A stretch of DNA of 64,000 nt from Kosakonia oryzae. GTDB taxonomy: Bacteria > Pseudomonadota > Gammaproteobacteria > Enterobacterales > Enterobacteriaceae. Shown here piece after piece: positions 53,257 to 61,925 of this stretch. The DNA lies in NCBI RefSeq assembly GCF_001658025.2, contig NZ_CP014007.2:3844001-3908000 (forward strand), in the 5' to 3' direction. The position numbers were made by a program, and so were the translations under genes. Position 1 is the stretch's first letter; each line of letters begins with the position of its first letter. The notes beneath the pieces are model-generated. The model searched no databases, was not told where the DNA came from, and was given only the letters and a program-made list of their open reading frames with translations.

Positions 53257-54261
53257 ATGTCGTGTTCTGCTTTTCCGGCGCGCCCCTTTGCTCTCGCCGG
53301 ACTATTGATACTGCTTATTGTCGCCGCCACACTCAGCCTGTTTATTGGCGCGAAACCGATGCCCGCCGCCGTGGTGATCGACGCGCTCTCCGGCGTCTGC
53401 CAGAGCGCGGACTGCGCCATCATCCGCGATGCGCGCCTGCCGCGCACGCTGGCGGGTCTGCTGGCCGGCGGCGCGCTGGGGCTTGCTGGTGCGCTAATGC
53501 AAACCCTCACCCGTAATCCGCTGGCCGATCCCGGCCTGCTTGGCGTGAATTCCGGCGCCAGTTTCGCCATTGTGCTCGGCGCGGCGCTGCTCGGTATTTC
53601 GTCTCCGGTGGAACAATTGCTGCTGGCGTTTTGCGGCGCACTGGCCGCGTCGCTGCTGGTGGCTTTTACCGGCAGCCAGGGCGGTGGGCAGCTCAGTCCG
53701 GTGCGTCTGACGCTGGCGGGAGTGGCGCTTGGCGCGGTACTGGAAGGGTTCTCCAGCGGGATTGCGCTGCTGAATGCCGATGTCTACGACCAGTTGCGAT
53801 TCTGGCAGGCCGGATCGCTGGATATCCGCACCCTGCAAACGTTGAAAATTGTGATCATTCCGGTGCTGCTGGCGGCGGCGATCACGCTAATGCTGAGCCG
53901 CTCGCTCAACAGTTTGAGCCTCGGCAGCGATACCGCCACGGCGCTTGGCAGCAAGGTGGCGCGCACGCAATTACTCGGACTAGTGACCATCACCGTGCTG
54001 TGCGGCAGTGCGACGGCAGTAGTCGGCCCGATTGCTTTTATCGGCCTGATGATGCCGCATATGGCGCGCTGGCTGGTGGGCGCGGATCATCGCTGGTCGC
54101 TGCCGGTCACACTGCTTGCGACGCCTGCGTTGTTGCTGTTCGCCGATATTATTGGCCGCCTGATTGTGCCCGGTGAGCTGCGCGTATCGGTGTTCAGCGC
54201 CTTTCTCGGTGCGCCGGTGCTGATTGTACTGGTGCGCCGCGCGCGCGGAGGTGGCCTGTGA
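53257..54261 (+). CDS. fepD: Ferric enterobactin permease FepD
   Basis: A 334-residue FecCD-family permease with about ten helices. Blocks: DARLPRTLAGLLAGGALGLA, MQTLTRNPLADPGLLGVNSG and GPIAFIGLMMPHMARWLVG (ATPase-contact loop). It overlaps fepG by 4 bp; FepD and FepG form the heterodimeric channel. Confidence 0.94.
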   Translation: MSCSAFPARPFALAGLLILLIVAATLSLFIGAKPMPAAVVIDALSGVCQSADCAIIRDARLPRTLAGLLAGGALGLAGALMQTLTRNPLADPGLLGVNSGASFAIVLGAALLGISSPVEQLLLAFCGALAASLLVAFTGSQGGGQLSPVRLTLAGVALGAVLEGFSSGIALLNADVYDQLRFWQAGSLDIRTLQTLKIVIIPVLLAAAITLMLSRSLNSLSLGSDTATALGSKVARTQLLGLVTITVLCGSATAVVGPIAFIGLMMPHMARWLVGADHRWSLPVTLLATPALLLFADIIGRLIVPGELRVSVFSAFLGAPVLIVLVRRARGGGL

Positions 54262-55250
54262 TTTCGCCGTCCCGTCGTTTAGTCGCCAGTTGCCTGCTGA
54301 TGGTGTTTTGTACCGTTCTGATGGCGGTCTGGAGCCTGCGCAGCGGCGCAGTGACGCTGGAATTAACCCAGGTGATGAATGCATTAACCGGCGATGCGCC
54401 GCGCGCGATGCAACGGGTGGTGATGGAGTGGCGTTTACCGCGCGTGCTGATGGCGCTGCTGGTCGGTGCCGCGCTCGGCGTCAGCGGCGCGATTTTTCAA
54501 TCACTGATGCGCAACCCGTTAGGCAGCCCGGATGTGATGGGCTTTAACACCGGCGCGTGGAGCGGCGTGCTGGTGGCGATGGTGCTGTTTGGTCAGCATT
54601 TAACGGCCATTGCGCTGGCAGCACTGGCGGGCGGTATGCTCACCTCGCTGGTGGTCTGGCTGCTGGCCTGGCGCAATGGCATTGAAACCTTCCGCCTGAT
54701 TATTGTCGGCATTGGCGTGCGGGCGATGCTGGTGGCGTTCAATACCTGGCTGCTGCTGCAGGCGTCGCTGGAAACCGCCGTCACCGCCGGGCTATGGAAT
54801 GCTGGCTCGTTGAACGGCCTGACCTGGGCGAAGACGCTACCTTCCGCGCCAATCATTATGCTGATGTTCGTGTGCGCCGCCCTGCTCGCTCGCCGGATGC
54901 GGCTGCTGGAGATGGGTGATGACAGCGCCTGCGCGCTTGGTGTCAGTGTCGAGCGTTCACGCTTGCTGTTAATGCTGGTGGCGGTGGCGCTGACAGCGGC
55001 GGCTACCGCGCTGGCGGGGCCGATTTCATTTATCGCTCTGGTAGCGCCACACATCGCCCGGCGCATTAGCGCCACCGCCCGTTGGGGCTTAATGCAGTCG
55101 GCCCTGTGCGGCGCGTTGCTGTTATTGCTGGCGGATTTTGTCGCCCAGCAAGGGTTTACGCCTTATCAGTTGCCGGTGGGTGTGGTCACCGTCAGCCTTG
55201 GCGGTATCTACCTTATCGCCTTGTTAATTCAGGAGTCCCGCAAGAAATGA
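54258..55250 (+). CDS. fepG: Ferric enterobactin permease FepG
   Basis: A 330-residue FecCD-family permease. The start is GTG at 54258, inside the fepD stop. Blocks: EWRLPRVLMALLVGAALGVS, QSLMRNPLGSPDVMGFNTGA and GPISFIALVAPHIARRIS. It overlaps fepC by 4 bp. Confidence 0.94.
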   Translation: MISPSRRLVASCLLMVFCTVLMAVWSLRSGAVTLELTQVMNALTGDAPRAMQRVVMEWRLPRVLMALLVGAALGVSGAIFQSLMRNPLGSPDVMGFNTGAWSGVLVAMVLFGQHLTAIALAALAGGMLTSLVVWLLAWRNGIETFRLIIVGIGVRAMLVAFNTWLLLQASLETAVTAGLWNAGSLNGLTWAKTLPSAPIIMLMFVCAALLARRMRLLEMGDDSACALGVSVERSRLLLMLVAVALTAAATALAGPISFIALVAPHIARRISATARWGLMQSALCGALLLLLADFVAQQGFTPYQLPVGVVTVSLGGIYLIALLIQESRKK

Positions 55251-56062
55251 CCGATTTATCTTCCCGTTTGCGCGGCACAGATTTAACGCTGGGTTATGGC
55301 AAAAAAATCATTGCTGAGCAGCTAAGCGTTGCCATTCCCGACGGCCATTTCACCGCCATTATCGGCCCCAACGGCTGCGGTAAATCAACGCTGCTGCGCA
55401 CGCTGAGCCGCCTGATGACGCCCGCCCAAGGGCATGTTTATCTTGATGGCGAGCAGATCCAGCGCTTCGCCAGCAAAGAAGTGGCGCGGCGCGTCGGGCT
55501 GCTGGCGCAAAACGCCACCACGCCGGGCGATATCACCGTACAGGAGCTGGTGGCGCGCGGGCGCTACCCGCATCAGCCGCTGTTCACCCGCTGGCGTAAA
55601 GAGGATGAAGAAGCGGTAATGCGGGCGATGAAGGCCACCGGCGTGGATTCGCTGGCCAACCAGAGTGTCGATACGCTCTCCGGCGGCCAGCGGCAGCGGG
55701 CGTGGATTGCGATGGTGCTGGCGCAGGAGACGGCCATCATGCTGCTCGATGAACCCACCACCTGGCTCGATATCAGCTACCAGATCGATCTGCTGGAGTT
55801 GTTAAGCGCACTGAACCGCGAGCAGGGCTATACGCTGGCAGCGGTACTGCATGATTTGAATCAGGCTTGCCGCTACGCCACGCATCTGATTGCGCTGCGC
55901 GATGGCAAAATTGTCGCGCAGGGCGCGCCCAAAGAGATCGTTACCGCCGAATTGATAGAAGCGGTCTACGGTCTGCGCTGCATGATCATTGACGATCCGG
56001 TAGCGCATACGCCGCTGGTAGTGCCGCTGGGGCGCAGCGGAATAGAGTCCCGACAGACTTAG
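55247..56062 (+). CDS. fepC: Ferric enterobactin ABC ATPase
   Basis: A 271-residue ATPase. ATG 55247 overlaps the fepG stop; a longer frame lies inside fepG. Walker A GPNGCGKST at 40-48, signature LSGGQRQRAWIAM, Walker B IMLLDEPTTWLD and switch histidine in AVLHDLNQA are intact. Confidence 0.95.
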   Translation: MTDLSSRLRGTDLTLGYGKKIIAEQLSVAIPDGHFTAIIGPNGCGKSTLLRTLSRLMTPAQGHVYLDGEQIQRFASKEVARRVGLLAQNATTPGDITVQELVARGRYPHQPLFTRWRKEDEEAVMRAMKATGVDSLANQSVDTLSGGQRQRAWIAMVLAQETAIMLLDEPTTWLDISYQIDLLELLSALNREQGYTLAAVLHDLNQACRYATHLIALRDGKIVAQGAPKEIVTAELIEAVYGLRCMIIDDPVAHTPLVVPLGRSGIESRQT

Positions 56063-56143
56063 CGCAATCGGGCAAGCGGTGCCACATAATCTCAGCCCAG
56101 GGAAACCGGGCTTCTACACAGGATATGTCACTGCAGAGGTATT

Positions 56144-56268
56144 GTTCCGTTCATCTGGCCTGCAAGCGTTTCAGAAACGCGCTAACACGTGAACAGGAAA
56201 AGGGAAGCTACCGCGCTCCCCTTTTCCCGTTCACAAGCGACAAAGCGTAAGTGTCTGCTGAACGGAAC
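56144..56268. repeat. Dispersed palindromic element, copy 2 (complete)
   Basis: The ends GTTCCGTTCA (56144-56153) and TGAACGGAAC (56259-56268) are perfect 10-bp inverted repeats. Nested inside is a 16-bp stem with one mismatch (56189-56204 with 56219-56234) around a centre with GCTACCGCGC. The left end ATTGTTCCGTTCA and the inner stem recur at 33482. It lies between convergent fepC and entF. Confidence 0.65.
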
Positions 56269-56297
56269 CATTCCACTCAGGCCAGCAACATCGCACT

Positions 56298-56325
56298 GCC
56301 AGATGACGGCGATGCCTTACCCGGC
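56298..56325. repeat. REP-like unit
   Basis: GCCAGATGACGGCGATGCC with TACCCGGC, a degenerate REP unit just after the entF stop. Confidence 0.5.
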
Positions 56326-56333
56326 CTGCACAT

Positions 56334-59300
56334 TCACTCCCCCAGAATCTCCCTTAACACCGGCCCGATACGCTCAAACGCCTGCGGCGAGATAATATCG
56401 ACATGGGCGCAATCCTGGCGATAGACCGCCAGTTCCCGCACCCACGGTGCCCAGGCCTTGTGCGGATCGGTGCCTGCGGGCAGCGTGCGCTCGGCGACAA
56501 ACAGCGTCGCCTTACCGTCAAACGGCAGGCTGTGCGCGGTTGTCAGCAAACGCACCGCGTCGGCGTAGTTACCTTCGATAGTCGAAAACAGCTCGCCGGA
56601 GCCTTGCCCTTGCTGGGCGGCAAGAAAAGCCTGCCGCTCACGCTCAATTTCTGCCAGCACTTGCGGATCGAGCCCGTTGGCCTCTTTCTCCGCCCAGTTT
56701 TGCGTCTCCGGCGGCCAGGTGTCGAGCAGACCAAGGAAGGCTACCTCTTCGCCCCGCTCCCGCAAACGCGCGGCAATGCCCTGCGCCAGTGTGCCGCCAA
56801 GTGAGTAACCGAACAGGTGATAAGGCCCGTGCGGCTGCTGCGCCAGCAGCGTGGCAAGATGCTGCTCGCAGGCTTCATCCAGCGTCGCCGCCTGCTGTAG
56901 CGGCCCGAAAGGTCGCGGCGACTGAATGCCGGTTATCGACCAGCGCGGCGCGAGATAACGCGCCAGCACGCTGAACTGCCAGGCAAAACCGGAAGCCGGA
57001 TGGAAGCAGAACAGCGTCGGGCCGTCGCTTTCACGCAGCGGCAGCAGCGTTTCCATACCGAGGCGCTGCGCCTGCTCCGCCGTCAGGCTCTGCGCCAGCA
57101 GCGCGGCGAGTTTCTCCACCGTAGATGCAACCATAATCTGCCCCGGCGTCACCGGCCTTTGATGCTCGCGGCTGAGCTGTGCCGCCAGACGCATCGCCAG
57201 CAGCGAGTGGCCGCCGAGCGCAAAGAAATCGGCCTGCGCATCCTGCACCTCGCAGCCCAACAGCGCGGCAAACGCCTGTGCCACGCGCGTTTCCATCCCG
57301 GCGTTCAGCGGGCGACCACGGCGTACCGCCGTCAGTTCCGGCAACGGTAGCGCTTTGCGATCGAGTTTGCCGTTCGCGCTTAGCGGCAAGGCGCTCAGTT
57401 GCAGCAGGCGCACCGGCACCATATGCGGCGGCAGTTGCCCGCGCAGTTGTTCCAGCAACGCGGCGGTATCGAGCGGCAAGCCGGATGCGGAAACCACATA
57501 GCCCACCAGTTGTCGTGCATCGCCGCCGCTGGCCGCCGCCAGATTAAAGACGCAGGCATGCGCCACCGCCTGCGCCACATCGGCCAGGGCCAGCATCGCC
57601 CGGTCAATTTCGCCCAGCTCAATACGTTGGCCGCGAATTTTCAGTTGATCGTCGCTACGCCCCAGATATTCCACCGCGCCATTTTCCAGCCAGCGCGCCA
57701 CATCGCCGGTACGGTACATGCGCTCACCGGGGGCGAACGGATCTGCAATAAAGCGGCTGGCAGTGAGATCCGGACGTCCCAGATAACCCTGCGCCAATTG
57801 AATACCCGTCAGATAGAGATCGCCCGCCACGCCCGGCGGCACCGGGCGCATCATCGCGTCGAGAATACGCAGCCCGGTATTCCACACCGGGAAGCCAATC
57901 GGCACGCTGTTGCCGCGCACCTGCGCCAGCGCTTCGCCGTGCGCCGGATACCAGCTCACGTCCACCGCCGCTTCCGTCGGGCCATACAGGTTATGCAGCG
58001 GCGCGCCGGTCAGGTGTTGCCATTCGCGACACAATTCCGCTGGCAGAGCTTCGCCGCTACAGAACACCTGTTTAAGCGTTCGACAGCGCTGCTGCGCACT
58101 CTCCGGCGTCAGCGAAGCGACAAAGGCCGCCAGCATCGACGGCACGAAATGGGTCGTGGTCACGCCATATTCGGCAAAGAAAGCCTGTAACGCCTGCGGA
58201 TCGCGGTGCGCTTCCGGCTCGGCCATCACCAGGCTGGCCCCGGCGATAAACGGCCACCAGAATTCCCACACCGAGACGTCAAAACTGCATGGCGTTTTCT
58301 GCGCCACCACATCCTGCGCAGTCAGCGGGTACTGCTCCTGCATCCACAGCAGGCGGTTGACGATGGCGGTCTGGCCGACCATCACCCCTTTCGGTCGCCC
58401 GGTGGAGCCGGAGGTAAAAATGATATACGCCGTCTGTTCCGGGCGTGCCAGATTGAGCGCTTCACTGCCCTGCACGGCCAGCGGCTGCTGGTAGCAGAAA
58501 TGCGCCAGCCCCGGAATATCGCTAAAGCGGGCGAGTTGATCTTCTGCGGTGATCAATAACCTTGGCTGCGCATCTTCCAGCATCATCCGCAGACGCTCGT
58601 CCGGGTAGCCGGTATCCAGCGGCAACCAGGCGGCACCCGCTTCGACAATGCCGTGCAGCGCCAGCGTCAGGAAGACCGAGCGCGGCAACGCCACCGCTAC
58701 GCTGTCGCCAGGCTGCACGCCAAGCTGACGCAGATGCTGCGCCAGCGCGACAACCTGTTCGCGCATTTCGCGGTAGCTGAATTGCCAGCGGGCATCGCGC
58801 AATGCAGGGGCGTCCGGGGTTTTCGCTGCCTGCATCGCCACTAAATCGCTTAAAGTGGTGGTCGGCAGCATCATGCCGGTATCGTTAATCTTCGCTAATT
58901 GTTGTGCTTCGTGTCGGGCAAGCAGATCGGCATCGCCGCTGCGCAGCGCCGGGTTTTCAGCAAACTGCACCAGCAGTTGTCCCAGCCGCGCCACATGGCC
59001 GCGCAGCGTGGCTTCATCGTAACGGCTGCGATTCGCCAGCACTTCAACGGCAAGGCCGCCCTCGTCATCCGGGAACAGCGCAATCTCCAGATCGTTGACC
59101 GGCCCGGTCGCCAGCGTGTGCGTGGTGCCATGCATACCATCAACATCCAGCCGGTAGTCAAACATTTTGACATTGAATACCGGGCCAAACAGCGGCTCAT
59201 CGCCTGCGGCCCGGCCCGCATCACGGACAATCTGTTCGGCATCGTAACGCTGATGGCGGCGCATCGCTTTCAGGCTGCCCGCCAGTTGCGCGGCCAGTTC

Positions 59301-60221
59301 CGCGAGGGTTTGCGTGCCATCGATATGAATACCTAACGGCAGCACATTCAGCACCGGTCCGCTCGCCGTCAGCGCGGCGGACCCCATGCGACGCATAAAG
59401 ATAAACCCGGCGGCGTAATCCATGCGTCCGCACAGGCGACCAAGCCACAGCGCTACCAATGCCAGCGCCAGATCGGCAGGCTGGCTGTTCGGCAGCGCAC
59501 GGGTTAAACGGCGGAAATCATCAGTATTGAGCGCAACGTTCAGGCGCAGAATGTCGGTAGTCGCCGCGCGTCCCGGCAGCGGCATCGAAGAGAGTGAAAC
59601 CGGCGGCGGCAGTTCGCTGCGCTGTTTCGCCCAGAAAGCCGCATCGCGCTGCCAGCCGTCGCTGTCGCGATAACGCTGATACTCTTCCACCACTTCCGCA
59701 AACGGCGTAAAGGGGGATGATGGCGTTTCGTCGCCGCGTCGCCAGACGCTGTAAATGGCGGCAATCTGGCGGGTAATGGCCGGGAAACTGAAACCATCAA
59801 CCAGTAAATGGTGATAGCGTTGATACCAGTACCAGCGCTGTTCGCCCACGCGCAGGAGTTGATGGCAGACCAGCGGTTTACCGCTCTCGACACGCAGGTT
59901 TTGCGCCAGATCGGCGCGCATAATATTCAGCGCGGCGGCATGCGTATCGCTGTGAGTGCGTAAATCGGTAATAGCGGGCAACGCAAACTGTTGCGATTCA
60001 TCCACCCACTGCCAGACGTCGCCGTTATCTTCCTCAAAGCGCAGACGCAGCGTATCGGCCTGCGCCATACCGGTGACAATCGCCTGCGCCAGCAGCGCGG
60101 CATCAATATCACCCTTCAGCTCAACGTAGTGCGCCACGCTCCAGGCGTTGGGCAGCGACGAGAGTTTTTCCGCCATCCAGATGCCTGGCTGGGCGGCGAC
60201 CAGCGGTAAACGTTGCGTCAT
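56334..60221 (-). CDS. entF: Enterobactin synthase component F
   Basis: A 1295-residue non-ribosomal peptide synthetase. Condensation domain about 1-430 with HHLLVDG at 137-143; serine adenylation domain about 450-960 (FTSGSTGRPKGVMVGQ, YRTGDVARW); carrier domain with LGGHSLL near residue 1005; thioesterase domain with GYSLGGT near 1140. It activates serine, couples it to dihydroxybenzoate and cyclises three units. ATG 60221 matches E. coli length and overlaps the ybdZ stop. Confidence 0.96.
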   Translation of the reverse strand: MTQRLPLVAAQPGIWMAEKLSSLPNAWSVAHYVELKGDIDAALLAQAIVTGMAQADTLRLRFEEDNGDVWQWVDESQQFALPAITDLRTHSDTHAAALNIMRADLAQNLRVESGKPLVCHQLLRVGEQRWYWYQRYHHLLVDGFSFPAITRQIAAIYSVWRRGDETPSSPFTPFAEVVEEYQRYRDSDGWQRDAAFWAKQRSELPPPVSLSSMPLPGRAATTDILRLNVALNTDDFRRLTRALPNSQPADLALALVALWLGRLCGRMDYAAGFIFMRRMGSAALTASGPVLNVLPLGIHIDGTQTLAELAAQLAGSLKAMRRHQRYDAEQIVRDAGRAAGDEPLFGPVFNVKMFDYRLDVDGMHGTTHTLATGPVNDLEIALFPDDEGGLAVEVLANRSRYDEATLRGHVARLGQLLVQFAENPALRSGDADLLARHEAQQLAKINDTGMMLPTTTLSDLVAMQAAKTPDAPALRDARWQFSYREMREQVVALAQHLRQLGVQPGDSVAVALPRSVFLTLALHGIVEAGAAWLPLDTGYPDERLRMMLEDAQPRLLITAEDQLARFSDIPGLAHFCYQQPLAVQGSEALNLARPEQTAYIIFTSGSTGRPKGVMVGQTAIVNRLLWMQEQYPLTAQDVVAQKTPCSFDVSVWEFWWPFIAGASLVMAEPEAHRDPQALQAFFAEYGVTTTHFVPSMLAAFVASLTPESAQQRCRTLKQVFCSGEALPAELCREWQHLTGAPLHNLYGPTEAAVDVSWYPAHGEALAQVRGNSVPIGFPVWNTGLRILDAMMRPVPPGVAGDLYLTGIQLAQGYLGRPDLTASRFIADPFAPGERMYRTGDVARWLENGAVEYLGRSDDQLKIRGQRIELGEIDRAMLALADVAQAVAHACVFNLAAASGGDARQLVGYVVSASGLPLDTAALLEQLRGQLPPHMVPVRLLQLSALPLSANGKLDRKALPLPELTAVRRGRPLNAGMETRVAQAFAALLGCEVQDAQADFFALGGHSLLAMRLAAQLSREHQRPVTPGQIMVASTVEKLAALLAQSLTAEQAQRLGMETLLPLRESDGPTLFCFHPASGFAWQFSVLARYLAPRWSITGIQSPRPFGPLQQAATLDEACEQHLATLLAQQPHGPYHLFGYSLGGTLAQGIAARLRERGEEVAFLGLLDTWPPETQNWAEKEANGLDPQVLAEIERERQAFLAAQQGQGSGELFSTIEGNYADAVRLLTTAHSLPFDGKATLFVAERTLPAGTDPHKAWAPWVRELAVYRQDCAHVDIISPQAFERIGPVLREILGE

Positions 60222-60436
60222 TGGCCGCTCCTTGCTGTCACGTAGTGCACCGGGGTTAAGCTCTGCCAGTGAGCGGCAAGCCACCTATTGCAGGCTTCCT
60301 GCGGCTGCGGTTCGCACACCACGCGCCAGCCGCCAGGCAACGCGCACTGCGCAGGCCACAAACTGTATTGCTTCTGGTCGTTTTGCAGAATATAAAACCG
60401 CCCTTGCGGATTATCGAAGGGGTTGGTGAACTCCAT
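60218..60436 (-). CDS. ybdZ: MbtH-like protein YbdZ
   Basis: A 72-residue MbtH family protein, a partner that supports EntF adenylation. Core FYILQNDQKQYSLWPAQCALPGGW and NRWLAAHW carry the three conserved tryptophans. Its stop overlaps the entF start (ATGA). Confidence 0.94.
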   Translation of the reverse strand: MEFTNPFDNPQGRFYILQNDQKQYSLWPAQCALPGGWRVVCEPQPQEACNRWLAAHWQSLTPVHYVTARSGQ

Positions 60437-60463
60437 AGCAAACTCCTGTCATAGAAAGGCGCG

Positions 60464-61672
60464 TCAGCGGGCGCGGGTCAAAGGCTGCCAGAGGGTAATC
60501 AGCCCGGAAGTCAGCCCACCGCGCCAGCAAAGCGCATCATGTCCGCCGTCAACCTGACGCCAGAAAACCGGCTGCTGTATGCGTTGTAACAGGGATAAAA
60601 GCGCCTGATTGGCGCGAAAAATCAGCGGCTCGCGCACGCCCGCTTCCAGCACAATGCGCAGGCCGGAGGGGTGCAGTTCACCGCGTTGAAGTTGCTGGAT
60701 AATGATGCCGTCCTGCTCTGCGCCGCGATGCGGCCACCAGTAAGAACCAGACTGGCTCAGCACGCAGCCAAAACGCTGCGGCCAGTGCAGCGCGGCATAA
60801 AGTGAAGAGAGACCGCCAAAACTCTGCCCAGCCACCACCGTGTGCTCAGCGCGATCGCTGAACGGTGCCAGCGCCTGCACCTGCGGCAGCAGCTCTTCCT
60901 GCACCGCCAGCCAGAAATCGGCATTGCAGGGCAGTTCGCGCGTGCGGTGCGCGTTATCAATCACATCGATCAGCACATAGACCGCCGCCGGTAATTGCCC
61001 CTCGTGGGTGAGCGCGGCCAGCGCAGGCCATACCGGCATACTCTGCGCCCAGAATTGCCCGTCGAGCAGCACCGCCAGCGGGCGTTCGGCGGCGTTTTCC
61101 TCGCCGGTGGTGTAGATCCACACGCGGCGCGTGTTGTTCAGCCGCTGGCTGCGCCAGTGCAGTAATTGCGGTTCATTGAAGGGCGTATCTAATGCCTGCC
61201 AACCCGGCTGTAGCGGCGCATCGGGCATTTCCAGCGCCGAAACCGGATGACCGCGCCCGCCGCGCCAGCTTTGCGGATTAAGCGGGTCGGCAATCGCCTG
61301 CGCCAGCAGTTTGCGCCAGCCTTCGCGGAGGGCGGCGCGATCCGGCGGAGTGGCAGCACACACAGCGGGGGAAAAGTCGTCGTGATGTTGTGAAGGTATC
61401 AGGCAATAACTGCCCCGCCAGCCTGCTTCAAGGTGAATCTCGCGGTACCAGACATCAGTACCGGCAATGCGCTCAAGCGATTGCGGCCGGGCATTTTGAT
61501 GATGATCGGTCACGCCGGTGATATAGAGCCAGACCCGTTGAATGGAGGATGTGGTTTCCGTGCCTGCCGGATCCCGCCACCAAAACGTGACGCGGTATCC
61601 GCCCGCTTCCTGCACCCATTCCGGCCCCTGTTTTGACTCCCACCAGGCAGCACTTCCCGTTGTTGACGTCAC
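60464..61672 (-). CDS. fes: Enterobactin esterase
   Basis: A 402-residue cytosolic esterase that hydrolyses ferric enterobactin to release iron. The catalytic serine is in VAGQSFGGLSSLYA and the histidine in DGGHDALCWRGG. The GTG at 61672, behind GGGGTAA, aligns with the E. coli start; a longer frame to 61759 would run across the Fur box region and is rejected. Divergent from fepA. Confidence 0.93.
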   Translation of the reverse strand: MTSTTGSAAWWESKQGPEWVQEAGGYRVTFWWRDPAGTETTSSIQRVWLYITGVTDHHQNARPQSLERIAGTDVWYREIHLEAGWRGSYCLIPSQHHDDFSPAVCAATPPDRAALREGWRKLLAQAIADPLNPQSWRGGRGHPVSALEMPDAPLQPGWQALDTPFNEPQLLHWRSQRLNNTRRVWIYTTGEENAAERPLAVLLDGQFWAQSMPVWPALAALTHEGQLPAAVYVLIDVIDNAHRTRELPCNADFWLAVQEELLPQVQALAPFSDRAEHTVVAGQSFGGLSSLYAALHWPQRFGCVLSQSGSYWWPHRGAEQDGIIIQQLQRGELHPSGLRIVLEAGVREPLIFRANQALLSLLQRIQQPVFWRQVDGGHDALCWRGGLTSGLITLWQPLTRAR

Positions 61673-61726
61673 GTCTATTACCCCAATTATGCTGTGGAAA
61701 TTTTTGCTTGCACTTCTAAATTTGTT

Positions 61727-61757
61727 GATAATATTATTGATAACAATTTGCATTTGC
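61727..61757. promoter_or_regulatory. Fur-box region between fes and fepA
   Basis: GATAATATTATTGATAACA (61727-61745; 12 of 19 matches to the Fur consensus) continues into ATTTGCATTTGC, the pattern known from the E. coli fepA-fes operator. Confidence 0.72.
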
Positions 61758-61925
61758 AATAGCGTATTAACGCGCTGTGGGAAGCGCGTCTTTCACTCAA
61801 TTGGCCACCTTTGTCGATGCTGCTCAGGGCTGAATAGCTCGCTTTGTGCTGGCTCCATTATGCCGCCTCCTCTCCCGCTGGGAATGGATGAACCGGGGAA
61901 GCGGCGATGAAAATCAGGTAAAACA

